20,572 bases of DNA, from contig PMMN01000090.1 of the NCBI GenBank assembly GCA_003162235.1, positions 1,221 to 21,792 of the forward strand, written 5' to 3'. Numbering within the stretch: position 1 is the first letter of the stretch; each line of letters begins with the position of its first letter. Below the pieces are notes generated by a model. That model was not told the DNA's origin. It saw only the letters and a list, made by a program, of their open reading frames with translations, and did not search any database. This stretch comes from Actinomycetota bacterium (GTDB lineage: Bacteria > Actinomycetota > Thermoleophilia > Gaiellales > Gaiellaceae). Shown in pieces: positions 7,710 to 15,550 of the stretch. Both the position numbers and the translations under genes were made by a program.

Positions 7710-7787
7710 CGAGGACAACGCAGCGCGCCGCCGAGCGCGCCCAGGCGGTGGAATGCTTCGGTTGGAACAAGCTCTAAAGGAGACACG

Positions 7788-8918
7788 ATGAACTCGCTCG
7801 TGGTGACGCCCTATACGCCCGACAGGCGCAGCGGTCGTGGCAACCGCACCGTCAGCATCATTCGCGCGCTGGCGCTCCTCGGCAAGGTCGAGGTCGCATA
7901 CGTCGAGTTCGATGGGTCAGAGCCCGACCCCGCGCTCGTACAGGACTCAGCGATCGAGTTGAGGAAGATCACACCGTCGCGCGGATTCACGCGTGCGTTC
8001 CTCTACCGAAGAGCGCGCGCGCGGGGAGTGCCGAAGGATTTCGCGAGCGGTCTGTCCCGCGAGCTGCTCGCAGAGCTGGCGAGTTCCGGCAACGAGCGCT
8101 TCGATCGAATCATCGCCGACGGTCCGACCGCGGCGGCGGCGTTGCTTTTACTCGCGAAGAAGCGGCGAATCTCCTACAACGCCCACAACCTCGAATCGAC
8201 GCTGCGCTCTCAGCTCGGAGTTTGGAGCAATAAAGCCCTGGACGAGCTAGCAAGCTTCGAGCGCCGCTTATTCGAGACGGCGCACGAGTCCTGGCTACCG
8301 AGCATTCGCGATCTGGAAGGGGCGGCCGAGCTGGCGCCCGAAGCGCGCCTCCGTCTCATCCCCAACGTCGTCGATGTGGCTGCGATCACGCCCGTGCGCA
8401 CACCTGCGAGCCAGCGGGCCCTCTTCGTCGCCGACTACAGCTACCAGCCCAACAGGCACTCCGCCCGCTTCCTCATCACCGAGGTGATGCCGAGGGTTTG
8501 GAAGCGGGTTCCGCAGGCGCGCCTGATGTTGGTGGGACGGGGACTGGCGCTGACCGGCGAGCTCGATCCCCGCATCGAATTGCACGGCTTCGTCGCCAAT
8601 CTGCCCGGCGTCTACGCGGCGGGCGGTTGCGCGCTGGTACCGCTGCTCGAGAGCGGGGGCTCACCGTTGAAGCTGATCGAAGCCATGGCCTACGGTGTTC
8701 CCATCGTCGCTACACCGCTAGCCGCCGGTGGTGTGGACGGTCTGCATTGCGGCGTCCACTACCTGGAGGGTGACGGAGCGGACGGATTCGCCGCGGCGGT
8801 CGTCAGGGCTCTGAGCGGGAGAGCCGGCAAGATCGGGGCAGCGGCGCGGGCGCTGGCCGAGAGCGAGTACTCGATCGAGGCGCTGGCGAGGCGATTGTCC
8901 AGGCGGTTGTCCGAGTGA
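7788..8918 (+). CDS. GT4-type glycosyltransferase
   Basis: 376 residues from ATG at 7788, chosen because AAAGGAG stands five bases upstream (7776-7782) and the protein opens with a normal first GT-B strand (MNSLVVTPYTPDRRSG). The same frame is open back to 7653, but that part covers the hairpin and has no family features. The N-terminal half has YNAHNLESTLR at 130-140 and the long helix FERRLFETAHESWLPSIRD (158-176), typical of a GT4 subgroup whose members carry an NLE motif. The donor half shows ALFVADYSYQPN (211-222), RLMLVGRG (245-252) and the motif running from PLLESGGSPLK (285-295) into EAMAYGVPIVAT, with Glu298 at the nucleotide-sugar site. It is first in a four-gene run joined by 4-base overlaps. 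Substrate unknown. Confidence 0.93.
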   Translation: MNSLVVTPYTPDRRSGRGNRTVSIIRALALLGKVEVAYVEFDGSEPDPALVQDSAIELRKITPSRGFTRAFLYRRARARGVPKDFASGLSRELLAELASSGNERFDRIIADGPTAAAALLLLAKKRRISYNAHNLESTLRSQLGVWSNKALDELASFERRLFETAHESWLPSIRDLEGAAELAPEARLRLIPNVVDVAAITPVRTPASQRALFVADYSYQPNRHSARFLITEVMPRVWKRVPQARLMLVGRGLALTGELDPRIELHGFVANLPGVYAAGGCALVPLLESGGSPLKLIEAMAYGVPIVATPLAAGGVDGLHCGVHYLEGDGADGFAAAVVRALSGRAGKIGAAARALAESEYSIEALARRLSRRLSE

Positions 8919-9937
8919 AAGCGGATGAGAGGAGAACGGCTGCCCTCCTCTTCTCGGGCGAGCCGCCAGGATCTCTTCGGGCAAGCGAGCTCGATCGCCA
9001 CGAGCTGAAAAGAGCAGCCCGCGAGCGCAGGTTTCTCAAGCCGCCGACGCGCCTGCTCGAGCGCCTGGCGATGAAACGCGGCCTGATCGGTTTCGAGCGA
9101 AACTGTCTGCAGCCGTACTTACGCGCCCGGCACGCGGTGCTGGGAAGGGAGGCGGAGGGAGCGCCGCGCCTGCTCGTACGCGTCGATGAGTTCCCCCATT
9201 ACCGCGCCTGGGACGAGCCGGAGCGCTTCGGAACGGACGGCTTCCGCCGCTTCCACGAGATCATGCGCTCGGCCGGAGTGCCGTACCTGATCGCCACGTT
9301 GCCACGCTTAGCGCGCAACCCGCTCGACCCGAGCGAGACGGCCGAGCGCGAGCTCGACGCGGCGGAGAAGGAAATGATCGAGCAGCTGCGGCAAGACGGT
9401 GTCGCCTTCGCCGTCCACGGCTGGTGCCATCGCACGCGCAGGGTAGAACCGCGGCGTCGCTCTGAGTTGGCCGGCCTCGACGATAAGGAGCTCGCGCAAC
9501 TGCTCGACAGGGCCGACGGCGTTCTGGCCGGACTGGGTGTCGAGGCGCCAGTTTTCGTACCGCCCTTCAACCGCTTCGACGCGCGCCAGTATCCCCTCCT
9601 CGCCCGCCGCTACGAGGTCGTCTGCGCAGGACCTGAGACCGTTTCGGAGCTCGGCTTCCGGCGTACGCCGATCGCGCTGGCGGGCGGCGTCTTTGTTCCC
9701 TCCTACCCTCCGTTCTACGGTCGCGCTAGCGAGGTTCTGCCGGCTGTCCGCCGCCTGGCCGAGCTTCGCGCCGCCCTCTGGGTTCCGATCGTCCTGCACT
9801 GGGGCTGGGAGCTGGAGGCCGGCTGGACGGAGCTCGAGCGCCTGGCCGGCGAGCTGGCGCGCTACGCGGTCGACTGGGGAGGTTTTCTCGGTGCCGTCCG
9901 GGAGAGCGCCGAAAGCGCGAATGAGGCGGCGCCGTGA
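8915..9937 (+). CDS. NodB-fold polysaccharide deacetylase family protein (DUF2334-like)
   Basis: Predicted metal-dependent removal of an acyl (probably N-acetyl) group from a sugar. 340 residues, start GTG at 8915 overlapping the previous stop (GTGA). The family marks are present in order: RVDEFPHYR at 89-97, with Asp91 as the first-motif acid; HGWCH at 168-172, the H-x3-H metal pair; FVPPFNRFD at 214-222, in place of the usual RxPY motif; and VLHWGWE at 293-299, with His295 matching the last catalytic histidine. The first 80 residues are basic and helical with no signal peptide or membrane segment, so it appears cytosolic. That placement, between glycosyltransferases, suggests it acts on a lipid-linked intermediate before flipping, not on the finished polymer. 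The exact substrate is unknown. Confidence 0.85.
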   Translation: MKADERRTAALLFSGEPPGSLRASELDRHELKRAARERRFLKPPTRLLERLAMKRGLIGFERNCLQPYLRARHAVLGREAEGAPRLLVRVDEFPHYRAWDEPERFGTDGFRRFHEIMRSAGVPYLIATLPRLARNPLDPSETAERELDAAEKEMIEQLRQDGVAFAVHGWCHRTRRVEPRRRSELAGLDDKELAQLLDRADGVLAGLGVEAPVFVPPFNRFDARQYPLLARRYEVVCAGPETVSELGFRRTPIALAGGVFVPSYPPFYGRASEVLPAVRRLAELRAALWVPIVLHWGWELEAGWTELERLAGELARYAVDWGGFLGAVRESAESANEAAP

Positions 9938-11064
9938 GGATCGTCTCGGTACTGACCAGTCCCGCTCGCGGCGGAGCCGAGTTCGCCGCCGTCTGGCTGC
10001 TCGATGCCCTGGCCGAGCGCGGGCACGAGGCCGTGCTCCTGACCAACCTGCCCGAGCTCTGTAGCGGAACGAGAGTGGCCGCTCGCACGCTCGAGATCGG
10101 CCCGAAGCTTTCGCGCACTTCCTACAAGCGACTTCTCCTTTCGGGCCCGCGGCTCGCCGCCGAGTTGCGACGGGCGCTGCGGCACGAACGCCCCTACGAC
10201 GTTCTCCTTCTTCACTTCAAGAAGGAGCAGCTTCTCACTCTTGTTCTTCCTCGCTCGCTTCGCGCCACGTGCGTCTGGGCGGAGTGGGGCCCGCTTCCCG
10301 CTCCGCTGCGGAGCGGCGCCGCCAACTTCGTCTACCGCCTGGCCGCGCGTCGAGCCGAGGTCGTGCTCGCCGTCTCGGAGGGCACCAGGGCGACGCTGGT
10401 CGCGGCCGGGGTCGAGGAGCAAAAGGTCTTCGTGCTCCCAAACGCCGTTCGCGTCGAAGAGCACCGCTACAGCGAGACCGCCCGGCGTGAGGTCCGAAGG
10501 CAGCTCGGAATCGCCGGGGATGCGTTCGTGATCGGCGCGCTCACGCGCTTGCATGCGAAGAAGCGAAACGACGTGCTGGTCGAGGCCGCCGCGCGCCTGG
10601 AGGGCGACGTGCACCTGATCCTCGCCGGCGAGGGCGAGAGCGAGAACGAGCTACGGCGACTCGCCCGGCTGCTCGGAACGCGCGCCCACTTCCTTCCCAG
10701 CCCCGGCAAGGAGGCCGCAAACGTCATCTCGGCTTTCGACGTGGCCGTCTTCTGCCCCAGCCCGACAGAGGGGGCGCCGCTGTCGGTGATCCTGCCGATG
10801 CTCTGCGGCCGCCCGGTAGTGGCTACCGGCGCCGAGGGCGCACGCGATCTGCTCCCGCCCGGGTGCGGGCTGATCCTGGAGCCCGAGAACGACGTATCCG
10901 CGCTTGCCAACGCGCTCGCCTGCTACCAGCGCGATCCCGACCGACGCGCACGCGAAGGTGGCGCAGCGCGAGAGAGCGCCGAGCTCATCCATTCGGCTCA
11001 GCACGTGGCCGCCGAGTTCGAGCGGATTCTGGGCGTCGTCCACACGAGGGAGAAAAGCGGATGA
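9934..11064 (+). CDS. GT4-type glycosyltransferase with altered EX7E motif
   Basis: 376 residues, start GTG at 9934 overlapping the deacetylase stop; GAGG lies seven bases upstream. The GT-B N-terminus is clear (MRIVSVLTSPARGGAE, then LLDALAERGHEAVLLT at 22-37). The linker reads VVLAVSEGTRATL (143-155), then VLPNAV (167-172). The donor half has VIGALTRLHAKKRNDVLVEA (199-218), HLILAGEGE (227-235) and PSPTEGAPLSVILPMLCGRP (275-294). In the EX7E motif, Glu279 is kept, but the position of the second glutamate is leucine (Leu287), followed by a proline. That residue normally contacts the nucleotide sugar, so activity may be altered or lost. The rest of the protein looks intact and full length, with no frame break. 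It is third in the four-gene overlapping run. Confidence 0.92.
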   Translation: MRIVSVLTSPARGGAEFAAVWLLDALAERGHEAVLLTNLPELCSGTRVAARTLEIGPKLSRTSYKRLLLSGPRLAAELRRALRHERPYDVLLLHFKKEQLLTLVLPRSLRATCVWAEWGPLPAPLRSGAANFVYRLAARRAEVVLAVSEGTRATLVAAGVEEQKVFVLPNAVRVEEHRYSETARREVRRQLGIAGDAFVIGALTRLHAKKRNDVLVEAAARLEGDVHLILAGEGESENELRRLARLLGTRAHFLPSPGKEAANVISAFDVAVFCPSPTEGAPLSVILPMLCGRPVVATGAEGARDLLPPGCGLILEPENDVSALANALACYQRDPDRRAREGGAARESAELIHSAQHVAAEFERILGVVHTREKSG

Positions 11065-12281
11065 GAATCCTCGTCATCTCCAATCTCTATCCGCCGGCCG
11101 TGCGCGGGGGCTACGAGGTTGAGTGCGCAGGCGTGGTCGACCACCTGCGCGAGCGAGGCGACGAGGTGACCGTTCTCACGTCGAAGCTCGGCCGTACCGG
11201 CGAGAACGACGACGGAGTGCTGCGCCGACTTCCTTTCCTGCCGCAATCGCCACTCGGAGCACTTCGAGCTCCGCTCGCTTCGATCTCGGCGGCCAGAACG
11301 GCCCGGAAGGTCATCGACTCCTTCCGGCCGGAGCTCGTCTTCGCCTGGAACTGTGCTCAGATCCCGCATGCGGCGGTCTACGCGGCGCTCGAGTCGGGGA
11401 TACCCACGGCCTTCCGCGTCTGCGAGCACTGGTTCGGACGGCTGCTCACAGGTGACCAGTTCGCGCGCCATCTCTTCCCGGGCGATCGCGGCCTCCGCCG
11501 CGCCTGGGCGACAATGATTCGCAGCGTGAACCGAAGCCCTGTGCTTCGAATCGATCCGGGGCGAGATCCCTTTCCGATTGCGATCGGCTGGAACAGCCGC
11601 TTCATCCGCGACGCCGCGCCTGCGCCGCGAATACTGGAGCCCGTTTTCGAGCGCGTCGTGTTTTCGACGTCGCTGAACGGCGCCCGCTTCGCGGCGATCG
11701 CTCGCGAGCCCGCCGACAAGCCTCTCCTTTGCTACGTCGGGCGCCTCTCGTTCGAGAAGGGCCCGGACGTAGCCGTGAGAGCGCTCGCCCTCCTGCGCAA
11801 CCGTCACGGTATCGAGGCGGAACTCGTACTCGCGGGACCGGCGAGTACCAGCGAGAGGCGGTCTCTGGCTCGGCAGGCCAAGATGCTGGGTGTCCAGGAG
11901 CATTGCCGCATGGTCGGGAGACTAGAGCTCGATGATCTCGCCGCACTGCTCGCACGTAGCCACGTGCTCGTGGTCCCTTCGCTCTGGGCGGAACCGTTCC
12001 CTCTCGTCTCGATCGAGGGCGCGCTGGCCCGTGTCCCGATCGTCGCCTCGAAAACCGGCGGCATCCCGGAGCAGCTCGGAGACGGCGACCGGGCTCTTCT
12101 TTTTCCGCCGGGAGACGCCGACGCCTGCGCCGAGGCGATCGCAGCGGTTCTCTCCCACCCAGGCGAAGCGGCGGCGCGTGCGGTACGAGCGTTCGAGCGG
12201 GCGAGCTCCCTCTCCTGGGACAACTACCTGCGCGAGACCGACGCCTTCATCAGAGACTCGCTCGCGGCTCTCGCGCGCTAG
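11061..12281 (+). CDS. GT4-type glycosyltransferase
   Basis: 406 residues from ATG at 11061, which overlaps the previous stop (ATGA) and has GAGGGAG about eight bases upstream. The open frame reaches back to 10863, but that part only shadows the preceding gene. It opens with MRILVISNLYPPAVRGGYE, the typical acceptor-side glycine loop of GT4. The middle (about 120-210) is longer than in its neighbours and includes CEHWFGRLL (121-129). The donor half has LLCYVGRLSFEKGPDVAVRA (222-241), ELVLAGP (254-260) and a complete EX7E motif in WAEPFPLVSIEGALARVPIV (309-328), with Glu311 and Glu319. It is last in the operon. Its TAG shares CTAG (12278-12281) with the stop of the convergent flippase gene, leaving no room for a separate terminator. 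Confidence 0.93.
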   Translation: MRILVISNLYPPAVRGGYEVECAGVVDHLRERGDEVTVLTSKLGRTGENDDGVLRRLPFLPQSPLGALRAPLASISAARTARKVIDSFRPELVFAWNCAQIPHAAVYAALESGIPTAFRVCEHWFGRLLTGDQFARHLFPGDRGLRRAWATMIRSVNRSPVLRIDPGRDPFPIAIGWNSRFIRDAAPAPRILEPVFERVVFSTSLNGARFAAIAREPADKPLLCYVGRLSFEKGPDVAVRALALLRNRHGIEAELVLAGPASTSERRSLARQAKMLGVQEHCRMVGRLELDDLAALLARSHVLVVPSLWAEPFPLVSIEGALARVPIVASKTGGIPEQLGDGDRALLFPPGDADACAEAIAAVLSHPGEAAARAVRAFERASSLSWDNYLRETDAFIRDSLAALAR

Positions 12282-13753
12282 CCGGCCTGGTTCTCGCGTG
12301 CGAGGACGAGCCGGATATCGCTCACGCGGACCGCCCGCACCGCAAACAGCAGCGCCGGGTAGCCGAAAGCAGAGGCGAGAAGCGCCGGCACGAACGGTAG
12401 CTCCAGCTTCTTCGCGACGACCAAAACGCCCAGGAACGCCGCACCGGCGAGCACGAGGCGCGGAATGCGTCCGAGCGCCGGGCGAGCGGGTAGCTTCGAG
12501 CGCACGATCAGCCAGCGTGCTGCCACGACGAAGAGCTCGGTGGCGACGGTGATCCAGGCGGCCGCCATGAAGCCGTAGCGCGGGATCAGCGCGACGTTGA
12601 GGCCGACGTTGAGCGCGAGGGCAAGCGCGGCGGCAACCACGAAGCGGTTCTGCTGGCGGGAGATGATCACCAGCAAATCCTGCACGTAACCGACCGAGAC
12701 GAGCACAAAGGCTCCCATCAATACCGGCAGTGCCGCGGCCGCACGATCGAACGCGCGCCCGAAGAGGAGGTCGACGATCTCGCCCGAGTAAACGGCGGTG
12801 AGAGCAAGTGCCCCGATCGAGACCGCGAACATCAGCTCGAGGCTCGTTTGCAGTAGGACGCGGAACCTCTCGCTGTCGGCAACGAAGGAGGCGGCCAGCA
12901 ACGCGAAGACCGTAGTCGAGACGCTGACGGGCACGAAGCTCGATTGAGAGAAGAGCCTGTAAGCAGCCCCGTAGAGACCGGCCTCCTCGCTGCCGGCGAT
13001 CTTGAAGACGAGCACCTGATCGATCTGGCCGTACCCGATGACGAGCGCGCCACTCACGGCGAGCGGAACGCCCACCCTGATCAATTCGGCGGAGTGACGG
13101 CGGATCTCGCTGAAACGGACGGGTGTGAACCTGAGCGCAAGCGCGCCCAGAAGTAGTGAGGCAAAAGACGTGGTGACGGTGAACCCCACCGCCAGGGCGA
13201 CGATTCCGGCACCGGTGACGTAGCCCCAGACGACTACGGCGGCCCAGAGAACGCTCTGGATCGACATCACCGCGATCGTGTAAGAGTTGCGCACGCGCAG
13301 CTGAAAGGCGACCCGAAGTGACGAGACGGCGGCCGTCAGCAGACTCAGCATCATCACGACGCCCGCGATTAGGGCCGTCCGGTTGGGCGCGATCAACACG
13401 ACCGCTCCGACGCAGAGCGCAAGCGCCACCAGAGACATCAGCTGTCTGATGACGAGGAGAGCCCCGAGCCACTGAGGCTCGCGCTCGGGCTCCGCGACCG
13501 CACAGCGAAGCGCGACCTGCTCGAAGCCCATGTTCCCGACCACTCCGAGCAGGGAGCTGATCGCAATCAGCGTGCTCCAGACGCCGAAGCCGGCTCGGCC
13601 GAGCGTCCGCACCAAGAGCACGGTCACGACGATGCCGAGAGCGAGATTCGCGAACCTGCCCGTTAACTGAACGGCGATGTCCCAGCTGATCGCTCGCGGC
13701 GCGAGTGCTGCACCGGTTCGGGCCTTCGCTCGCTCGTTCGCCTCGGCGGTCAT
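12278..13753 (-). CDS. Wzx-like polysaccharide flippase (MOP superfamily)
   Basis: Predicted to flip the undecaprenyl-linked repeat unit from the inner to the outer face of the cell membrane. The 491-residue product is mostly hydrophobic, with about twelve to fourteen membrane segments. The first contains QLTGRFANLALGIVVTVLLV and is followed by RTLGRAGFGVWSTL and GNMGFEQVALR, the usual N-terminal pattern of the RfbX/Wzx family. A second-half repeat begins near residue 210 (RHSAELIRVGVPLAVSGAL), as expected for the duplicated MOP fold, and includes GSEEAGLYGAAYRLF. The length is normal. ATG at 13753 follows a weak purine stretch (TAGGA). The gene runs opposite to the glycosyltransferases and diverges from the hydrolase gene, so it has its own promoter in the 13754-13996 region. 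Confidence 0.92.
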   Translation of the reverse strand: MTAEANERAKARTGAALAPRAISWDIAVQLTGRFANLALGIVVTVLLVRTLGRAGFGVWSTLIAISSLLGVVGNMGFEQVALRCAVAEPEREPQWLGALLVIRQLMSLVALALCVGAVVLIAPNRTALIAGVVMMLSLLTAAVSSLRVAFQLRVRNSYTIAVMSIQSVLWAAVVVWGYVTGAGIVALAVGFTVTTSFASLLLGALALRFTPVRFSEIRRHSAELIRVGVPLAVSGALVIGYGQIDQVLVFKIAGSEEAGLYGAAYRLFSQSSFVPVSVSTTVFALLAASFVADSERFRVLLQTSLELMFAVSIGALALTAVYSGEIVDLLFGRAFDRAAAALPVLMGAFVLVSVGYVQDLLVIISRQQNRFVVAAALALALNVGLNVALIPRYGFMAAAWITVATELFVVAARWLIVRSKLPARPALGRIPRLVLAGAAFLGVLVVAKKLELPFVPALLASAFGYPALLFAVRAVRVSDIRLVLARENQAG

Positions 13754-13838
13754 CGCATCTGGGTTCCTACGTATTGCGCCGGTTGGAGGGGAACGATCAA
13801 GGCCTCATACCGGCGAGTAACACGCCTCGCATCCTACG

Positions 13839-13867
13839 CGGTCGCCGCATTAGAGCCCTGGCGACCG
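13839..13867. other. 8-bp inverted repeat in the divergent flippase/hydrolase region
   Basis: Arms CGGTCGCC (13839-13846) and GGCGACCG (13860-13867) pair fully around a 13-base loop. It lies 85 bases upstream of the flippase start and ahead of the predicted hydrolase promoter, so it could be a protein-binding site or a hairpin in the flippase leader. No T-run follows on either strand. Confidence 0.4.
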
Positions 13868-13882
13868 GCGATCGAGCAGATT

Positions 13883-13903
13883 CCGACCCCCGTTCGGGGT
13901 TGG
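13883..13903. promoter_or_regulatory. Operator-like inverted repeat overlapping the hydrolase -35 region
   Basis: CCGACCCC (13883-13890) and GGGGTTGG (13896-13903) face each other across CGTTC; as DNA, seven of eight positions are complementary. The right arm overlaps the proposed -35 hexamer TTGGCC at 13900-13905. That position suits a repressor or activator site. As RNA it would form an 8-bp hairpin with one G-U pair, but it lies before the predicted transcript start. Confidence 0.35.
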
Positions 13904-13927
13904 CCGATCACTGATTAGAGGTATACG
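13900..13927 (+). promoter_or_regulatory. Possible sigma-70-type promoter of the secreted hydrolase
   Basis: TTGGCC (13900-13905) and TATACG (13922-13927) each match their consensus hexamer at four of six positions, with a 16-base spacer. Transcription would begin near 13934 and give a leader of about 60 bases that holds two hairpins. This is the best-looking promoter in the window, but it is judged by eye only. Confidence 0.4.
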
Positions 13928-13960
13928 CGCCTACCACCCCTGATTCGAGGGATCTGCACC

Positions 13961-13998
13961 TCGGCCATAAGGCCGATCGGTTCATCGGGATAACCGAT
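13961..13998 (+). promoter_or_regulatory. Tandem hairpins enclosing the hydrolase ribosome site and start codon
   Basis: Hairpin one is TCGGCC-ATAA-GGCCGA (13961-13976). Hairpin two follows at once: ATCGGTT (13976-13982), a 9-base loop holding the likely Shine-Dalgarno GGGA (13987-13990), and AACCGAT (13992-13998), which includes the first two bases of the ATG at 13997. A competing pair, CGAGG (13946-13950) with CCTCG (13959-13963), would break hairpin one. Start codon in a stem and ribosome site in a loop suggests translation control, by a thermosensor-like or binding-induced switch. I found no known riboswitch core. Confidence 0.45.
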
Positions 13999-15550
13999 GC
14001 CGAGACGATTCCTTGCAATCACGCTGTTCGCCGCGCTCGTAGCACTTCCGGCCACAGTTGCGACCGCCGCCTCAGCATCCAAGAAGGCTTCAGTCCAGAT
14101 CAAATCAACGAATGTGGCCTACGGTACGAAACGGGCGCACGATTGGACGCGACCGAAACCAACGCTCAAGCGGGCCGCCGGCCAACCCAACCCGACCTCA
14201 CAGTCGGCGATTCGTTTCACTGTCTCCTTCAGCGAGCCCGTCCACGGCTTCACCGCCGCGGATGTGAGGCTCTCGGGCACCGCCAGGGCTGGGAAGGCAA
14301 AGGTCGCCAGGCTGAGTAATCACAAAACTTTCCGCGTCACCGTCGCCGGCATGACGCGACCCGGCTTCATCGTTGCAACAGTACGAGCCGGCGCGGCGAG
14401 AGACGCAGCCGGGAACCTGAGTACGGCGGGAAACAGGATCAAAGTAGTGACTGTCGCTAAGCAACCGAAGAGGCCATTACCGACCTCCACGACTCCTCCC
14501 TCGTCTCCGCCCGCTTCGTCGCCGCCGGCTACCGAACCTCCGGCGTCGCCGCCGGTATCGAGTGGACTCATCGTCGGCACGGTCGTGAACGCGGCCGGTG
14601 GAGGATCGAGCGCTCTCGACCCGGCGCTCACCGCGGGCGTGCGCTGGGTTCGCGAAGAGGTCTGGTGGCCTACTGTCGAGCCAAGTCAGGGCAATCTCGA
14701 CTGGAGCGGTTCCGACAGTCTCTTCCTGAACGCCGCGCAGAAGGGCGTTCACATCCTGCCGCTCATCGGCGGCATCCCGTCCTGGGCCGGCGCCAGCGAC
14801 AAGACGATGCCCTCCGATCCGTCCGGGTTCGCGGCCTTCGTGGCGCAGGTGACCGCCCGCTACGGCCCCGGTGGAACGTTCTGGCAGGCACATTCGAGCC
14901 TCTCTCAGTACGCGCCGGTCAATTTCGAGATCTGGAACGAGCCCTGGCTTCCGAGTTCCTCCGATCCGGTCGATCCAGCCCGCTACGCTCGCCTCTTCAA
15001 GGCTGCCGCAATCGCCGGTCGCGCGGCTAATCCCGCGGCGCGCTTCATCGTCGCAGCCGAGTGGCAATACCATGCGTCCGACGGGAGCTGGCGCAAGTGG
15101 GTCGACGACATGTACGCAGCCGTGCCCGATCTCAACTCCTATTTCGATGCCTATAGCACTCACCCGTACGGAAACGGCTCCGTGGACAACTGGACACCCG
15201 GAAACGGAGACGCGTTCGAGACGCGCCGTCTCGAAGTCGTCCACGACACCTTCGTGGCGCGCGGCGCCGGCGACAAGAAGATGTGGGTGACGGAGATGGG
15301 TTGGTCCACCTGCTCGGGCGGCGACAACTGCTACTCCGAGGCCGAACAGAAGCAAGATCTGACGCGTTTCGACGAGCTTGCCCGCACGAGCTGGTCATCG
15401 TTCATAGCGGCGACCTTCTACTACCGCCTGACCGATCTGAACGGCAGCGACCGCACGAATCGCGAGCTCTGGTACGGGCTCATTCGTGCCGACGGATCGT
15501 TCAAGCCGGCCTACGACACACTGCGCGCTATCGCCGCGATCGGCGCCTAG
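13997..15550 (+). CDS. Secreted clan-A glycoside hydrolase (GH39/PslG-like) with N-terminal Ig-like domain
   Basis: Predicted extracellular endoglycosidase acting on the locus polysaccharide or a related glycan. 517 residues. The signal peptide is clear: MPRR, a hydrophobic run at 6-19, and a cleavage zone ending in ATAAS near 25. Residues 68-153 form a bacterial Ig-like domain (FTVSFSEPVHGFTAADV at 74-90, DAAGNLS at 136-142). A Pro/Ser/Thr linker spans 158-189. The catalytic barrel follows, with IWNEP at 312-316 (Glu315 as acid/base), THPYG at 388-392 and MWVTEMGWS at 429-437 (Glu433 as nucleophile). This two-glutamate pattern is that of clan GH-A, and PslG of the Pseudomonas Psl cluster is a functional parallel. 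Start ATG at 13997 with GGGA six bases upstream, inside a hairpin. The exact GH family is not certain. Confidence 0.9.
   Translation: MPRRFLAITLFAALVALPATVATAASASKKASVQIKSTNVAYGTKRAHDWTRPKPTLKRAAGQPNPTSQSAIRFTVSFSEPVHGFTAADVRLSGTARAGKAKVARLSNHKTFRVTVAGMTRPGFIVATVRAGAARDAAGNLSTAGNRIKVVTVAKQPKRPLPTSTTPPSSPPASSPPATEPPASPPVSSGLIVGTVVNAAGGGSSALDPALTAGVRWVREEVWWPTVEPSQGNLDWSGSDSLFLNAAQKGVHILPLIGGIPSWAGASDKTMPSDPSGFAAFVAQVTARYGPGGTFWQAHSSLSQYAPVNFEIWNEPWLPSSSDPVDPARYARLFKAAAIAGRAANPAARFIVAAEWQYHASDGSWRKWVDDMYAAVPDLNSYFDAYSTHPYGNGSVDNWTPGNGDAFETRRLEVVHDTFVARGAGDKKMWVTEMGWSTCSGGDNCYSEAEQKQDLTRFDELARTSWSSFIAATFYYRLTDLNGSDRTNRELWYGLIRADGSFKPAYDTLRAIAAIGA

Noticed and set aside
7653..7787. Earlier start for the GT4 gene at 7788
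   Set aside because: The added residues cover the hairpin and lack family features, while AAAGGAG sits just before the ATG at 7788.
10863..11060. Earlier start for the GT4 gene at 11061
   Set aside because: The extension lies entirely inside the previous gene; the ATGA overlap and GAGGGAG site support 11061.
11922..13472. Long minus-strand ORF (516 codons) overlapping the flippase
   Set aside because: Another frame of the flippase gene, rich in Arg and Gly, with none of the hydrophobic pattern.
13840..13999. Cyclic-di-GMP (GEMM) riboswitch before the hydrolase
   Set aside because: The AACCGATG end looks similar to a GEMM end, but the conserved core and receptor elements are missing.
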